From assembly GCA_021817755.1 (NCBI GenBank), contig JAKAGC010000023.1, forward strand, positions 1 to 14,739: a stretch of DNA of 14,739 nt, given 5' to 3'. The DNA comes from Acidobacteriota bacterium (GTDB lineage: Bacteria; Acidobacteriota; Aminicenantia; UBA2199). The notes below the pieces were generated by a model, which was given only the letters and a program-made list of their open reading frames with translations, did no database searches and had not been told where the DNA came from. This document shows positions 1 through 7,057 of the stretch, in pieces (within the stretch, counting starts at the first letter, position 1; each line of letters starts with the position of its first letter). Both the position numbers and the translations under genes were made by a program.

Positions 1-450
1 AATCTTTTAGTCGGAATGAAAGATGGATATGTTCCCGACCTGACAAAACCATTTTTAAACTTTGTCGCTGGAGTTAAAATCGAAGCTCCACTTTTTGACG
101 GATACCGCAATAAATACCAACGTGCAGAAGTTTATGCTAATATTAAAATGCTTGAGGACCGAAAACGAGATTTACAGGAATTTATTAAAGCCGAAGTACT
201 CCAGGCAGTAAATGAATTGCAATCCAATAAAAAAACACTTGAAATGTCCCGGATGAATATAAAATTAGCCGAAAAAGCAGTCGATTTCGCAAAAGCCAAA
301 TATGAAGCAGGAACTGTTACTAACCTCGATTTGCTTATTGCAGAGGAAGCCAAAACAGATGCCGACAATCTTCAATTAAGAGCACTTTACAAGTGTGTCC
401 TTTCCGAATATACATTAATGAGAGCCATAGGTAATACTATCGTATATTAA
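1..450 (+). CDS. TolC-family outer membrane efflux protein, C-terminal part (gene cut by window edge)
   Basis: The reading frame is open from the first base, so the gene begins upstream and only the last 149 codons are seen (first ATG at 16 is internal). The visible part has the pattern of the second half of a TolC/OEP protein. It has a short beta-type stretch with the 'APLFDG-Y-R' motif near residues 29-36, where these proteins typically read P(L/I)F-G. A long amphipathic helical hairpin follows (about residues 45-100), then the typical 'A(x)-K-YEAGTVTNLDLLIAEEA' turn (about residues 98-116), and a final helix. Such proteins form trimeric channels across the outer membrane for RND, ABC or MFS exporters; the partner pump would lie upstream, outside the window. 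It implies a two-membrane cell envelope. Family assignment is secure; the substrate is unknown. Confidence 0.87.
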   Translation, partial: NLLVGMKDGYVPDLTKPFLNFVAGVKIEAPLFDGYRNKYQRAEVYANIKMLEDRKRDLQEFIKAEVLQAVNELQSNKKTLEMSRMNIKLAEKAVDFAKAKYEAGTVTNLDLLIAEEAKTDADNLQLRALYKCVLSEYTLMRAIGNTIVY

Positions 451-457
451 TTAATAA

Positions 458-484
458 TTTGAATTCTGTTATAAAGAATTAAAA
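458..484. terminator. weak hairpin between the convergent TolC-like and EamA genes
   Basis: The arms 458-467 and 475-484 pair over nine of ten positions, with core AATTCT/AGAATT and a 7-base loop. It sits in the 50-base gap between two converging stop codons. The stem is almost all A-T and there is no clean T run after it on either strand. It is a plausible but weak shared transcript end. Confidence 0.33.
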
Positions 485-500
485 TTAGAAAAAATCCCAA

Positions 501-1397
501 TCAACCTTTCTCAGTTAGATAAACTCCAAATAATACCACTAAAGACCCCACTAACAGATTAACGCCTATTACCTCGCCCAAAAATATTGCCGCAATCACA
601 TAACTCATCGGAGGAATTGTATAGAGATAAACACCCACTTTCTGGGATTCCGATTTCTGCAACGCCAGGAAATAAAGTAAAGTAGCAAGAAACGAACAGG
701 TAACACCCAAAAACGCAACAGCTCCCCACGCTTCTAATGGAACCGATGAAATTGAGAATCCCGTTCGCTTCATTTCAACCAAACCGATTGGAATCATATA
801 AATAGTGCCGATAAACGTTACGATTGCAGTTAAATCGATCGCACTCATACGCTTCATCATATCTTTTCCAGCTACAGTAAAAATTCCCCACATGACAATA
901 CTTAGAAATACCAGGATATCTCCAAGTAAATGCCCTTCAAGTCGGAAATTTTTCAACGTATCGATACCCTGTACAATCAAAACCCCCAATAATGCAAGCC
1001 CAATCCCTGCCGTTTTCTTTAATGTCAAGCGTTCACCCAAAAAGAACACCGCAATCAATGTAATCGAAATCGGACCTGTCGCAGCATATAATGATGCATT
1101 CGATGCAGTTGTATAGGTTATCCCTATGGTTTGAATGCCATAATGAAGTCCTGTACCGAAAAGGCTCAACAGGATCATTTTCCCCCAAAACCCCGGATTT
1201 CCTTTCGGTATTCTTTTTTTCTCCACCAGGAACCAAATAATAAAGCATAAAGAGGAAACCATTAATCGAAATAATACCACAGTGAGCGGTGGAATATAAA
1301 CAAGGGCTATTTTACTTGCAATAAAGGAAGCCGCCCATAAGAAACACGCACTAATAAGCGCAATACGGGCTCCCAATGAAATTTTATGAGGATTCAT
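501..1397 (-). CDS. EamA/DMT-superfamily permease (RhaT/YdcZ-type, ten TM helices)
   Basis: 298 residues, the usual length for the ten-helix drug/metabolite transporter family. The protein is almost wholly hydrophobic and shows the two tandem EamA repeats. The first runs about residues 10-145 and includes 'LWAASFIASKIAL', 'RLMVSSLCF' and the repeat-end 'FLGERLTLKKTAGIGLALLGVLIV'. The second runs about 155-296 and closes with 'FLGEVIGVNLLVGSLVVLFGVYL'. Members export small metabolites or amino acids across the inner membrane; the substrate cannot be read from sequence. The ATG at 1397 has only a weak, distant GAG upstream. The gene starts 24 bases after the lipoprotein stop, so translation may depend on co-transcription with it. 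Confidence 0.92.
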   Translation of the reverse strand: MNPHKISLGARIALISACFLWAASFIASKIALVYIPPLTVVLFRLMVSSLCFIIWFLVEKKRIPKGNPGFWGKMILLSLFGTGLHYGIQTIGITYTTASNASLYAATGPISITLIAVFFLGERLTLKKTAGIGLALLGVLIVQGIDTLKNFRLEGHLLGDILVFLSIVMWGIFTVAGKDMMKRMSAIDLTAIVTFIGTIYMIPIGLVEMKRTGFSISSVPLEAWGAVAFLGVTCSFLATLLYFLALQKSESQKVGVYLYTIPPMSYVIAAIFLGEVIGVNLLVGSLVVLFGVYLTEKG

Positions 1398-1421
1398 CGT
1401 GATTAATTACTCTATATAAGC

Positions 1422-1943
1422 CTATTGGCGTGTAAATTGAAACGAATAATTTTCGGATTCAAGGGTATAATAATTATTTTTATTATCAGCCAGTACTAAA
1501 GCCAATTGAACATTTGCAGGATTTTTAGCATTAAATAGATCACCAGTGACCGGAATAACAGTTTCAAGGCTAATTGTTACATAATCAACCGCTTGTGAAG
1601 TAAATTCTGTAATGACTTTGTCTCCCAATAATTCCTTGTATGTATCATTGCTGATGAAATTTATTGCCGATTCCAGATCCGTTGATTCATAAAAAGAAAA
1701 TGACCACACATAAGGTGTAAGATATAAATAATCTTTCCCGATGGCAGGTTGAGTTATCTTTATTCGGGCCATAACTTTAATCATCGTTGTATTAGAAGCT
1801 GAATCATAAGAACCACTTCCTGTAATTAATACTACTTGTAAATCGGAACTATCAAGAGCGAACTTTTTACAACTTGTAGAAGAAACAAAGGTGACCATCA
1901 AAAGTACCAAAACAAAGATATTACATAACAAACGTTTTCTCAT
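1422..1943 (-). CDS. putative small lipoprotein, no recognised domain
   Basis: 173 residues. The N-terminus is a classic lipoprotein signal: basic MRKR, a hydrophobic stretch (residues 5-20), then S-T-S-C with Cys25 followed by KK. The residue at -3 is Ser22 rather than Leu, a loose lipobox of the kind tolerated in some lineages such as spirochaetes; that the Cys is lipidated is inference. The mature part looks beta-rich with alternating hydrophobic residues ('MIKVMARIKIT', 'YLYLTPYVWSFSFYES', 'DYVTISLETVIPV', 'NVQLALVLAD'), suggesting a beta-sandwich periplasmic or surface domain. No family is recognised. A good Shine-Dalgarno (AAAGGAG) lies 6 bases before the ATG. It is followed by the EamA permease 24 bases on, probably in one transcript. 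Confidence 0.75.
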   Translation of the reverse strand: MRKRLLCNIFVLVLLMVTFVSSTSCKKFALDSSDLQVVLITGSGSYDSASNTTMIKVMARIKITQPAIGKDYLYLTPYVWSFSFYESTDLESAINFISNDTYKELLGDKVITEFTSQAVDYVTISLETVIPVTGDLFNAKNPANVQLALVLADNKNNYYTLESENYSFQFTRQ

Positions 1944-1965
1944 TTTGCACTCCTTTCATATTAAT

Positions 1966-1992
1966 ATTATACAAAATAAAAATAGAAATCAA
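1966..1992 (-). promoter_or_regulatory. candidate sigma70-type promoter for the lipoprotein/permease pair
   Basis: On the minus strand TTGATT (1992-1987) is followed after 15 bases by a perfect TATAAT (1971-1966). The -10 is ideal and lies just upstream of the ribosome binding site, but the spacer is 2 bases shorter than optimal. Confidence 0.42.
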
Positions 1993-2027
1993 GTACCTTT
2001 CCATAAGAAGAAAAAATTTTCACCTTC

Positions 2028-2056
2028 TTGACATCCTGACATGAAGTTGTTATAAT
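2028..2056 (+). promoter_or_regulatory. consensus sigma70 promoter for tRNA-His, hisS and hutH
   Basis: TTGACA (2028-2033) and TATAAT (2051-2056) are both perfect consensus hexamers, separated by exactly 17 bases. The start of transcription is predicted near 2063, about 28 bases before the tRNA. No second promoter is evident between the tRNA and hisS, so this very strong promoter probably serves both and, by read-through, hutH. Confidence 0.87.
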
Positions 2057-2090
2057 AGGTCTTAATTTTTAGGGCTGTCCCGAAATGAAA

Positions 2091-2162
2091 GCCGACGTAG
2101 CTCAATGGTAGAGTACTTGACTGTGGATCAAGTTGTTATGGGTTCAAATCCCATCGTCGGTT
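2091..2162 (+). tRNA. tRNA-His (anticodon GTG), lacking encoded G-1 and C73
   Basis: A complete cloverleaf can be drawn. The acceptor is 2091-2097 with 2155-2161 (seven pairs, the first being G1-U72). The D stem is GCTC/GAGT with loop AATGGTA. The anticodon stem is CTTGA/TCAAG with GTG at 2123-2125. The variable loop is five bases, and the T stem is ATGGG/CCCAT with loop TTCAAAT. CCA is not encoded. Normal bacterial tRNA-His has an extra G at -1 facing C73. Here position -1 is A (2090) and 73 is T (2162), so the usual HisRS identity pair is absent. A-1 could pair with U73, and AAA before the tRNA could pair with the start of a nine-T run (2161-2169) right at its 3' end, giving a terminator-like end. 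hisS begins 50 bases downstream. Confidence 0.93.
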
Positions 2163-2211
2163 TTTTTTTACCCCCGGAAGAGATACAGTAAAAGCCCTTT
2201 AGGAGATCGTC

Positions 2212-3765
2212 ATGCGCGGGATTTTACCAAGGAAAATAAAAGGTTTTCGGGATTTAGGGCCCGAATTAACTCGAGTCAAATGGGATATCATTCATTCAGC
2301 TTCTCAAATTTACCGAAATTATGGATTTGAACACTGGGATACCCCTGTTATAGAATATGCCGATTGCCTCGGAAAATATTTACCCGAATCCGACAGCGTC
2401 GCAGAAGGTGTATACTCTTTCCAAAACCCTGAAAAAGAACCCGTTTATCAAACCGATGGTAAAGAACTACGCGATGAAAACGATCACGTAGTAATGGAAA
2501 ATCATTTCCTTACTTTAAGATATGATTTAACCGCTCCTCTTGCCAGAGTATATGCAGAAAAACTCTGGGCTCAGTTTCTAAGAAACCAGGTACAGGAAAA
2601 TAAAACCCCCCTGTTTCGCCGTTACCAGTATGGACCCGTTTACCGCTTCGAGCACAAATTAGATCCCGGACGATTCAGGGAATTCTGGCAATTGGATTTC
2701 GATACAGTCGGTTCCGATGATGTTTCTGTAGATGCCGAAGCATGTATGATTCTTTCCGATGCCATGGAAGCTCTCGGTTTAAAACGGGGCGATTACCTCG
2801 TTAAAGTTAATAACCGTAAATTACTCAAAGGGTTTCTCTATCATCTCGGTATTGACACAGACGAGAAAGAGCAAACCGTTCTCCGCGTCATCGATAAAGT
2901 CGATAAAATCGGTATTCAAAGCATGGGCGAAGAACTCGGAGAGGGACGCATGGATGTCTCAGGAGCTCGTATCCCCGGATTAGGCCTTGACAAAACAGTT
3001 ATTCACCAGATCATGGACTTTCTCCAAAAGTTTTCCGATTCCGAAAAACGCGCACATGTTCTTGAAGCACTCGAAAAATCAGGAATAATGAACCAATATA
3101 CCCAGGAAGGTATTCAAGAACTTCATCGAATCGATTCCACGCTAAAAGCCATAGATTTCCTCGAAGATCGCGTGATATTCAGTCCTTCCCTTGTTCGAGG
3201 GATGGGTTACTATACAGGCCCTGTTTTCGAAGTCGAATCCACACAGACGTTTAAAGACGAGAAAGGAAGAGAACGACGCGTAGGTTCCATTTGCGGCGGA
3301 GGCAGGTATGATAATCTCGTAAAAAACCTCCTCGGTATCAAAGTTCCTGCTACAGGAGCTTCAATTGGAGTTGACCGTCTCGCTGAATTGCTCTTTTTAA
3401 CCAACCGTTTACCCTCCGTTACTCAACCCACGGGCCCTGTACTCGTTATTGTTTTCGATGATGAATTGATGCCCGAATACCAGGTTATTGCACGTGAATT
3501 AAGAAATAAAGGTGTAAACACTGAAGTCTTTTACGGTTTTCAACGTGGATTAAAAAAACAGCTTGCTTATGCCGACCAAAAGAACTGCCCTGTCGCTATT
3601 ATGCTTGGTGAAGATGAATTGAAAAAAGGTGTTGTAACCGTTCGTGATCTTCGGCTCGGTAAAGAGATGTCCTCTGAAATCGCAAACAAAGATGAATGGA
3701 AGAAAAATGCCCAATTTGAAGTACAACGAGAACTTTTAATCGATAAAATAGTAAGCATGATATAA
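2212..3765 (+). CDS. hisS: histidyl-tRNA synthetase of the divergent alphaproteobacterial type
   Basis: Class II synthetase that charges tRNA-His in the cytoplasm. 517 residues, longer than the common bacterial form (about 420) and close to the alphaproteobacterial form (around 500). Visible landmarks: 'RYDLTAPLAR' (about residues 104-113); motif 2 'FRRYQYGPVYRFE' (135-147, with Arg145); 'PGRFREFWQLDFDTVGS' (152-168); 'VKVNNRKLL'; the histidine-A loop 'LVRGMGYYTGPVFEV' (327-341, with catalytic-type Arg329); 'GGGRYDNLV'; then the alpha/beta anticodon-binding domain from about residue 410, starting 'GPVLVIVFDDE'. 'YADCLGKYLPESD', 'PGRFRxFxQxDxDTVG' and 'VLRxIDKxDK' match, from memory, the Caulobacter-type enzyme rather than the E. 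coli type. The ATG is preceded by AGGAG at good spacing. The gene lies between tRNA-His and hutH in one likely transcript. Function is certain; the subtype is a strong inference. Confidence 0.97.
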   Translation: MRGILPRKIKGFRDLGPELTRVKWDIIHSASQIYRNYGFEHWDTPVIEYADCLGKYLPESDSVAEGVYSFQNPEKEPVYQTDGKELRDENDHVVMENHFLTLRYDLTAPLARVYAEKLWAQFLRNQVQENKTPLFRRYQYGPVYRFEHKLDPGRFREFWQLDFDTVGSDDVSVDAEACMILSDAMEALGLKRGDYLVKVNNRKLLKGFLYHLGIDTDEKEQTVLRVIDKVDKIGIQSMGEELGEGRMDVSGARIPGLGLDKTVIHQIMDFLQKFSDSEKRAHVLEALEKSGIMNQYTQEGIQELHRIDSTLKAIDFLEDRVIFSPSLVRGMGYYTGPVFEVESTQTFKDEKGRERRVGSICGGGRYDNLVKNLLGIKVPATGASIGVDRLAELLFLTNRLPSVTQPTGPVLVIVFDDELMPEYQVIARELRNKGVNTEVFYGFQRGLKKQLAYADQKNCPVAIMLGEDELKKGVVTVRDLRLGKEMSSEIANKDEWKKNAQFEVQRELLIDKIVSMI

Positions 3766-3805
3766 ATTTATATAAATAAAGGGATTTAATATAAAGGAGT
3801 ATTAA

Positions 3806-5431
3806 ATGACTGACAAAGATATGGAAGATCATCATACCATTTATCTCGATGGTAAAAGCTTAACAATCGAAGATGTTATAAATATCGCAGAGAAAGGCTA
3901 TAAAGTCGCTTTTCCACAGGAAATAAAAAATCGAATTATCGAGATGCGCGAAAAGCTCGATAAGCAACTCGTAGAACATCCTGAAATTAAAATCTATGCC
4001 ACAAATGTATTGTATGGCGATTTAAAAGATAAGGAAGTTCCCCTCGATATGATAAAATCATTCCAGTTAAAGTGCGTTATGTCTCATAATTGCGGTACCG
4101 GCGATCCCTTGCCCCTTCATATCGTACGTGCAATCATGGCCATCCGCTTAAATTCCTTTGGAAGAAATTTATCCGCAATGCGTTGGGAAACCTGCCAGCT
4201 TTTAATCGATATGTTGAACAAAGGCGTAACTCCCTGGGTACTCGAAGAAGGCTCCGTTGGCGCCAGTGGCGACCTTGTTCCCCTTGCCATGATAAGTGCC
4301 GTGATGGTAGGGATCCCCGAAGCCAAAGCGTATTTTAACGGAGAACTGTTACCCGCCCAAGAAGCACTCAAAAAAGCCGGACTTCAGCCCACCCAATTAG
4401 GAGCAAAAGAGGGAGTCGGTATTATGAATGGGTCCAATTTTATCGCCTCCATGGCCGTTTTTGCCGTACGCGATGCCCAATCATTGATAAAGAATGCCTC
4501 TATCGCAGCAGCTCTCTCTCTCGAAGCCATTAGAGGTGAGCAAGATGCGTTTTCTCATTTAATTAACGACAACCGCCCACATCCCGGTCAATTGGCAATC
4601 GCCCAACAGATGAGAGATTTATTAAACGGTTCTTGCAGAAGCTCTAAAGAATCCCAGGTTGTTAAATTCCCCGGTCAATCCGATGAATCCGCAAAAGAAC
4701 GCATCCAGGACCGCTACAGCTACCGTTCCGTTCCCCAGGTTCATGGACCTGTTCTCGAAGCAGTGCAAAAATTACGCGATGTCGTATCCATTGAAATAAA
4801 TTCCGCTACCGATAACCCTTTATTTTTTATCGATGAAAATGGATTTTTAAGAGCAAAAAGTGGAGCCAATTTTCACGGTCAGCCCATGGCCAATGTCATT
4901 GATTATGTGAAGATCGCTTTAACCGGTTTGGCTTTGATTTCAGACAAACGCAGCTTTTCCATGCTCGATCACCGTCTCAGTTACGGCTTACCCAATGATC
5001 TCGCATTCGATACCGCTAAAGCCGATGGCGGTTTAATGATTACACAGTATGCAGGCGCCGCACGGGCTGCCGAATGCCGCGTTCTTTCCACCCCCGCTTC
5101 CGTTATGTCTCTTTCTACTGCTGCAAATCAGGAAGATTTTGTATCCATGGGAAGTATCGGTGTTCTCCATCTCCGAAAAATCATTCACAATGTCGCAGTT
5201 GTAATCGGTGTCGAATTACTCTGCGCCCTCCGTGGTATCCAGTTAACAAAGGATTGGTTACCCAAAAACCTCCAGAAACTTGGAAAAGGTACATCCAAAG
5301 TATTTGAAAAGCTAGAAAAGGAACTCGGAGAAGCAGGTCATGATAGATATCTTCGTACAGAAATGGAGAAAACCATAAACCTCGTTAAATCCGGTGAACT
5401 CGTACAAATCGTCGAAGATTGTTTTAAATAG
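3806..5431 (+). CDS. hutH: histidine ammonia-lyase (MIO-dependent aromatic amino acid lyase family)
   Basis: Predicted to deaminate histidine to urocanate. 541 residues, slightly longer than typical HutH (about 510). The MIO cofactor triad Ala153-Ser154-Gly155 sits in 'GSVGASGDLVPLA'. Other active-site positions are present: Tyr64, Asn208, Gln301, Tyr304 and Arg307 ('QDRYSYRSVPQV'). Ser93-His94 in the selectivity position and Glu443 in 'NQEDFVSM' are the choices of histidine lyases; Phe/Tyr lyases have other residues and 'NQD'. Unusual: the loop normally 'YGxNTGFG' reads 'YATNVLYG' (64-71), and the His of the usual 'NQEDHVSM' is Phe445. It starts 40 bases after hisS with a clear AAAGGAG, and no terminator lies between. 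No hutU, hutI or hutG is in the window. A lyase for another amino acid or an aminomutase is possible but less likely. Confidence 0.88.
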   Translation: MTDKDMEDHHTIYLDGKSLTIEDVINIAEKGYKVAFPQEIKNRIIEMREKLDKQLVEHPEIKIYATNVLYGDLKDKEVPLDMIKSFQLKCVMSHNCGTGDPLPLHIVRAIMAIRLNSFGRNLSAMRWETCQLLIDMLNKGVTPWVLEEGSVGASGDLVPLAMISAVMVGIPEAKAYFNGELLPAQEALKKAGLQPTQLGAKEGVGIMNGSNFIASMAVFAVRDAQSLIKNASIAAALSLEAIRGEQDAFSHLINDNRPHPGQLAIAQQMRDLLNGSCRSSKESQVVKFPGQSDESAKERIQDRYSYRSVPQVHGPVLEAVQKLRDVVSIEINSATDNPLFFIDENGFLRAKSGANFHGQPMANVIDYVKIALTGLALISDKRSFSMLDHRLSYGLPNDLAFDTAKADGGLMITQYAGAARAAECRVLSTPASVMSLSTAANQEDFVSMGSIGVLHLRKIIHNVAVVIGVELLCALRGIQLTKDWLPKNLQKLGKGTSKVFEKLEKELGEAGHDRYLRTEMEKTINLVKSGELVQIVEDCFK

Positions 5432-5450
5432 ATTATATCCAATCCAAATT

Positions 5451-5484
5451 GGGGTTCTCATCTTTTTTTAGTAAGAACCCCTTT
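5451..5484 (+). terminator. hairpin after hutH, probable end of the tRNA-His/hisS/hutH transcript
   Basis: A perfect 8-bp stem GGGGTTCT (5451-5458) / AGAACCCC (5474-5481) with a 15-base loop starts 20 bases after the hutH stop. Only three T residues follow, so it is a weak intrinsic terminator or a 3'-end stabiliser. Confidence 0.55.
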
Positions 5485-5572
5485 AAAATCCATTCCCAAT
5501 GTTTTAGAATAATACTATCTAAACTTTTTGATTAAAATTTTCGTATTTTTTTCTTTCTTTGCGAGGTAAACA

Positions 5573-6712
5573 GTGGATTCAAATAAATTAGCCCTTATCA
5601 TATTAGTTGCCATTATTGCACTGGCAGTAATCCTCATCACTCTGGTCATCCGTTCCATAAAAAAAAACATAAAGATGAATAAAGAACTCAGGGATCAGGG
5701 GGTCATCATTCGTGGGGACAGAGGAGAAGGAAATTATGAGAATATCTCCTTCACTTATTTACATTTCGGGGGAAGTAAAAATGCACCTCCCTATTTCGAA
5801 ATAACCATTCAATGCCCTTCACCCGCTGCGTTTAAGATTACACGTGAAAGCGGTTTCGATCGTTTCTTTAAGCGGCTCGGCGTATGTGTTGAAATCGATA
5901 CCGGCGACCTCGAATTCGATAAAATGTTCTATATCAATTCACGTACTGTTGAATTTACCCGCCAGTTACTTTCCGATCAAAAAAAGCGGGACACTGTACG
6001 AATGATTTTCGATGGCGGGTTTAATGAATTAACTCTTTCCGGAAATTTACTAAAAGCCAGATGGAACGGCTTCCCAAGGAATAAAAATCTCGAAATGGAA
6101 AAAGTTCAGCAAATAGCGTCATTCTTAAATACCATTGGCACCGATATCCCTGTTATCTACGAACCCGATCGCGTCGAAAATTCCGGGTGGAAAACCAAGC
6201 GCATTATTGCCTTCGCGGTTCCCATCACATTGATAATTACTGGAATCATAAGTTTAATTGCCGGTTTAACCACCTTTTTGCCACTCGATGAAGGTACCGT
6301 TATTCTCAATTCCTTTAAATACAGTATTCCCCTTTTACTCCTATTTGTTTTCATCGCTTTAAAACTTCTAAAAGGAAGGTCTTCCTCACATGTTGAATTA
6401 ATTATCGTTACCGCTCTTGCATTGGGAGGATTTATTATCGCAGGAATGGGTTATGAATTGACATTAAACGGATGGCTCGATAATAAGGAAGCAACTACTC
6501 ATCATACCATAGTAATAGATAAGTATTATACCAAAAGCAAGAACAATTATTCGTATTATGCCAATGTCCAATCCTGGAGACAGGGTAGAAAATCAGAAAC
6601 ATTAAAAGTCAGACGTTCTTATTATGATAATCTTGTTCCCGGCGTTTCCCGAATGTCCGTAACCACCAAGCCCGGAAAATTTGACTTTGAATGGATTGTG
6701 GATTACGAATAA
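5573..6712 (+). CDS. membrane protein of unknown function, four predicted TM helices
   Basis: 379 residues beginning with GTG at 5573, preceded by GAGG at good spacing; no better in-frame start is seen. Layout: TM1 at residues 5-27, followed by the positive stretch RSIKKNIK (inside); a soluble domain of about 180 residues (28-209); TM2 at about 210-235; TM3 at about 248-267; TM4 at about 274-294; and an 85-residue C-terminal domain. By the positive-inside rule the large domain is cytoplasmic and the C-terminal domain outside. The stretch around 'TGDLEFDKMFYINS' (110-123) faintly recalls DUF3137-like proteins, which is not enough to assign it. It stands alone between the hutH hairpin and a gene-free region, so context does not suggest a role. 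Confidence 0.83.
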   Translation: MDSNKLALIILVAIIALAVILITLVIRSIKKNIKMNKELRDQGVIIRGDRGEGNYENISFTYLHFGGSKNAPPYFEITIQCPSPAAFKITRESGFDRFFKRLGVCVEIDTGDLEFDKMFYINSRTVEFTRQLLSDQKKRDTVRMIFDGGFNELTLSGNLLKARWNGFPRNKNLEMEKVQQIASFLNTIGTDIPVIYEPDRVENSGWKTKRIIAFAVPITLIITGIISLIAGLTTFLPLDEGTVILNSFKYSIPLLLLFVFIALKLLKGRSSSHVELIIVTALALGGFIIAGMGYELTLNGWLDNKEATTHHTIVIDKYYTKSKNNYSYYANVQSWRQGRKSETLKVRRSYYDNLVPGVSRMSVTTKPGKFDFEWIVDYE

Positions 6713-6992
6713 AACACTCGAATCGAATATACGAATTTTGTAATTTATATTGTAATATCCAGTACTATAATTGAATTAGCCCCTTTACACCTATCTTCAT
6801 TCCCCCATTAAAAGTTTCAACCATATAATTATAATCTGCTTTCAAACAGGTCTAATTTGTCTTAAATCATGATCTCGGTCGAAAAAACCACCCATTTATT
6901 GTATTATTTAAGCGTTACAGAGTGAATATAATTAATATAAAAAGATGTTAACAATGTTACGTTTTTGATTCAAATTGATGGTGTTGAGTAGT
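6713..6992. other. gene-free AT-rich stretch between convergent genes
   Basis: No credible ORF, tRNA or tandem repeat is seen on either strand. The plus strand has a TATAAT at 6927-6932 but no good -35 at normal spacing. The stretch leads into the terminator hairpin at 6993-7056, so it may be a long 3' UTR of the preceding membrane-protein gene or hold a short non-coding transcript. Confidence 0.5.
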
Positions 6993-7056
6993 CTGATTTC
7001 TGCCCTGTCTTTAATTTTCGGATAGAATTAATTGCAGGGTGGAAATCGGCTTTTTT
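6993..7056 (+). terminator. strong plus-strand intrinsic terminator between convergent genes
   Basis: A long hairpin pairs 6993-7008 with 7034-7049 without bulges (four G-T wobbles), including GATTTC/GAAATC and CCCTG/CAGGG. After a 2x2 internal mismatch it continues with TTAATT/AATTAA (7011-7016 with 7026-7031). It is followed by C and six T residues (7051-7056). The U tract is only on the plus strand. The hairpin ends next to the radA stop codon, so it may also protect the 3' end of the minus-strand operon mRNA. Confidence 0.8.
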
Positions 7057-7057
7057 C

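Noticed and set aside
2063..2211. T-box leader controlling hisS
   Set aside because: The leader is occupied by a true tRNA-His cloverleaf; there is no T-box consensus (AGGGUGGNACCGCG-like) and no room for one between the tRNA and the hisS start.
2133..2330. Plus-strand ORF of 65 codons across the tRNA 3' half and hisS start
   Set aside because: It begins inside the tRNA and is out of frame with hisS; no ribosome binding site and no protein-like composition.
6993..7056. Terminator for radA on the minus strand
   Set aside because: The T tract follows the hairpin only on the plus strand; read on the minus strand the hairpin has no U run after it, so it is at most a stabilising 3' structure for that transcript.
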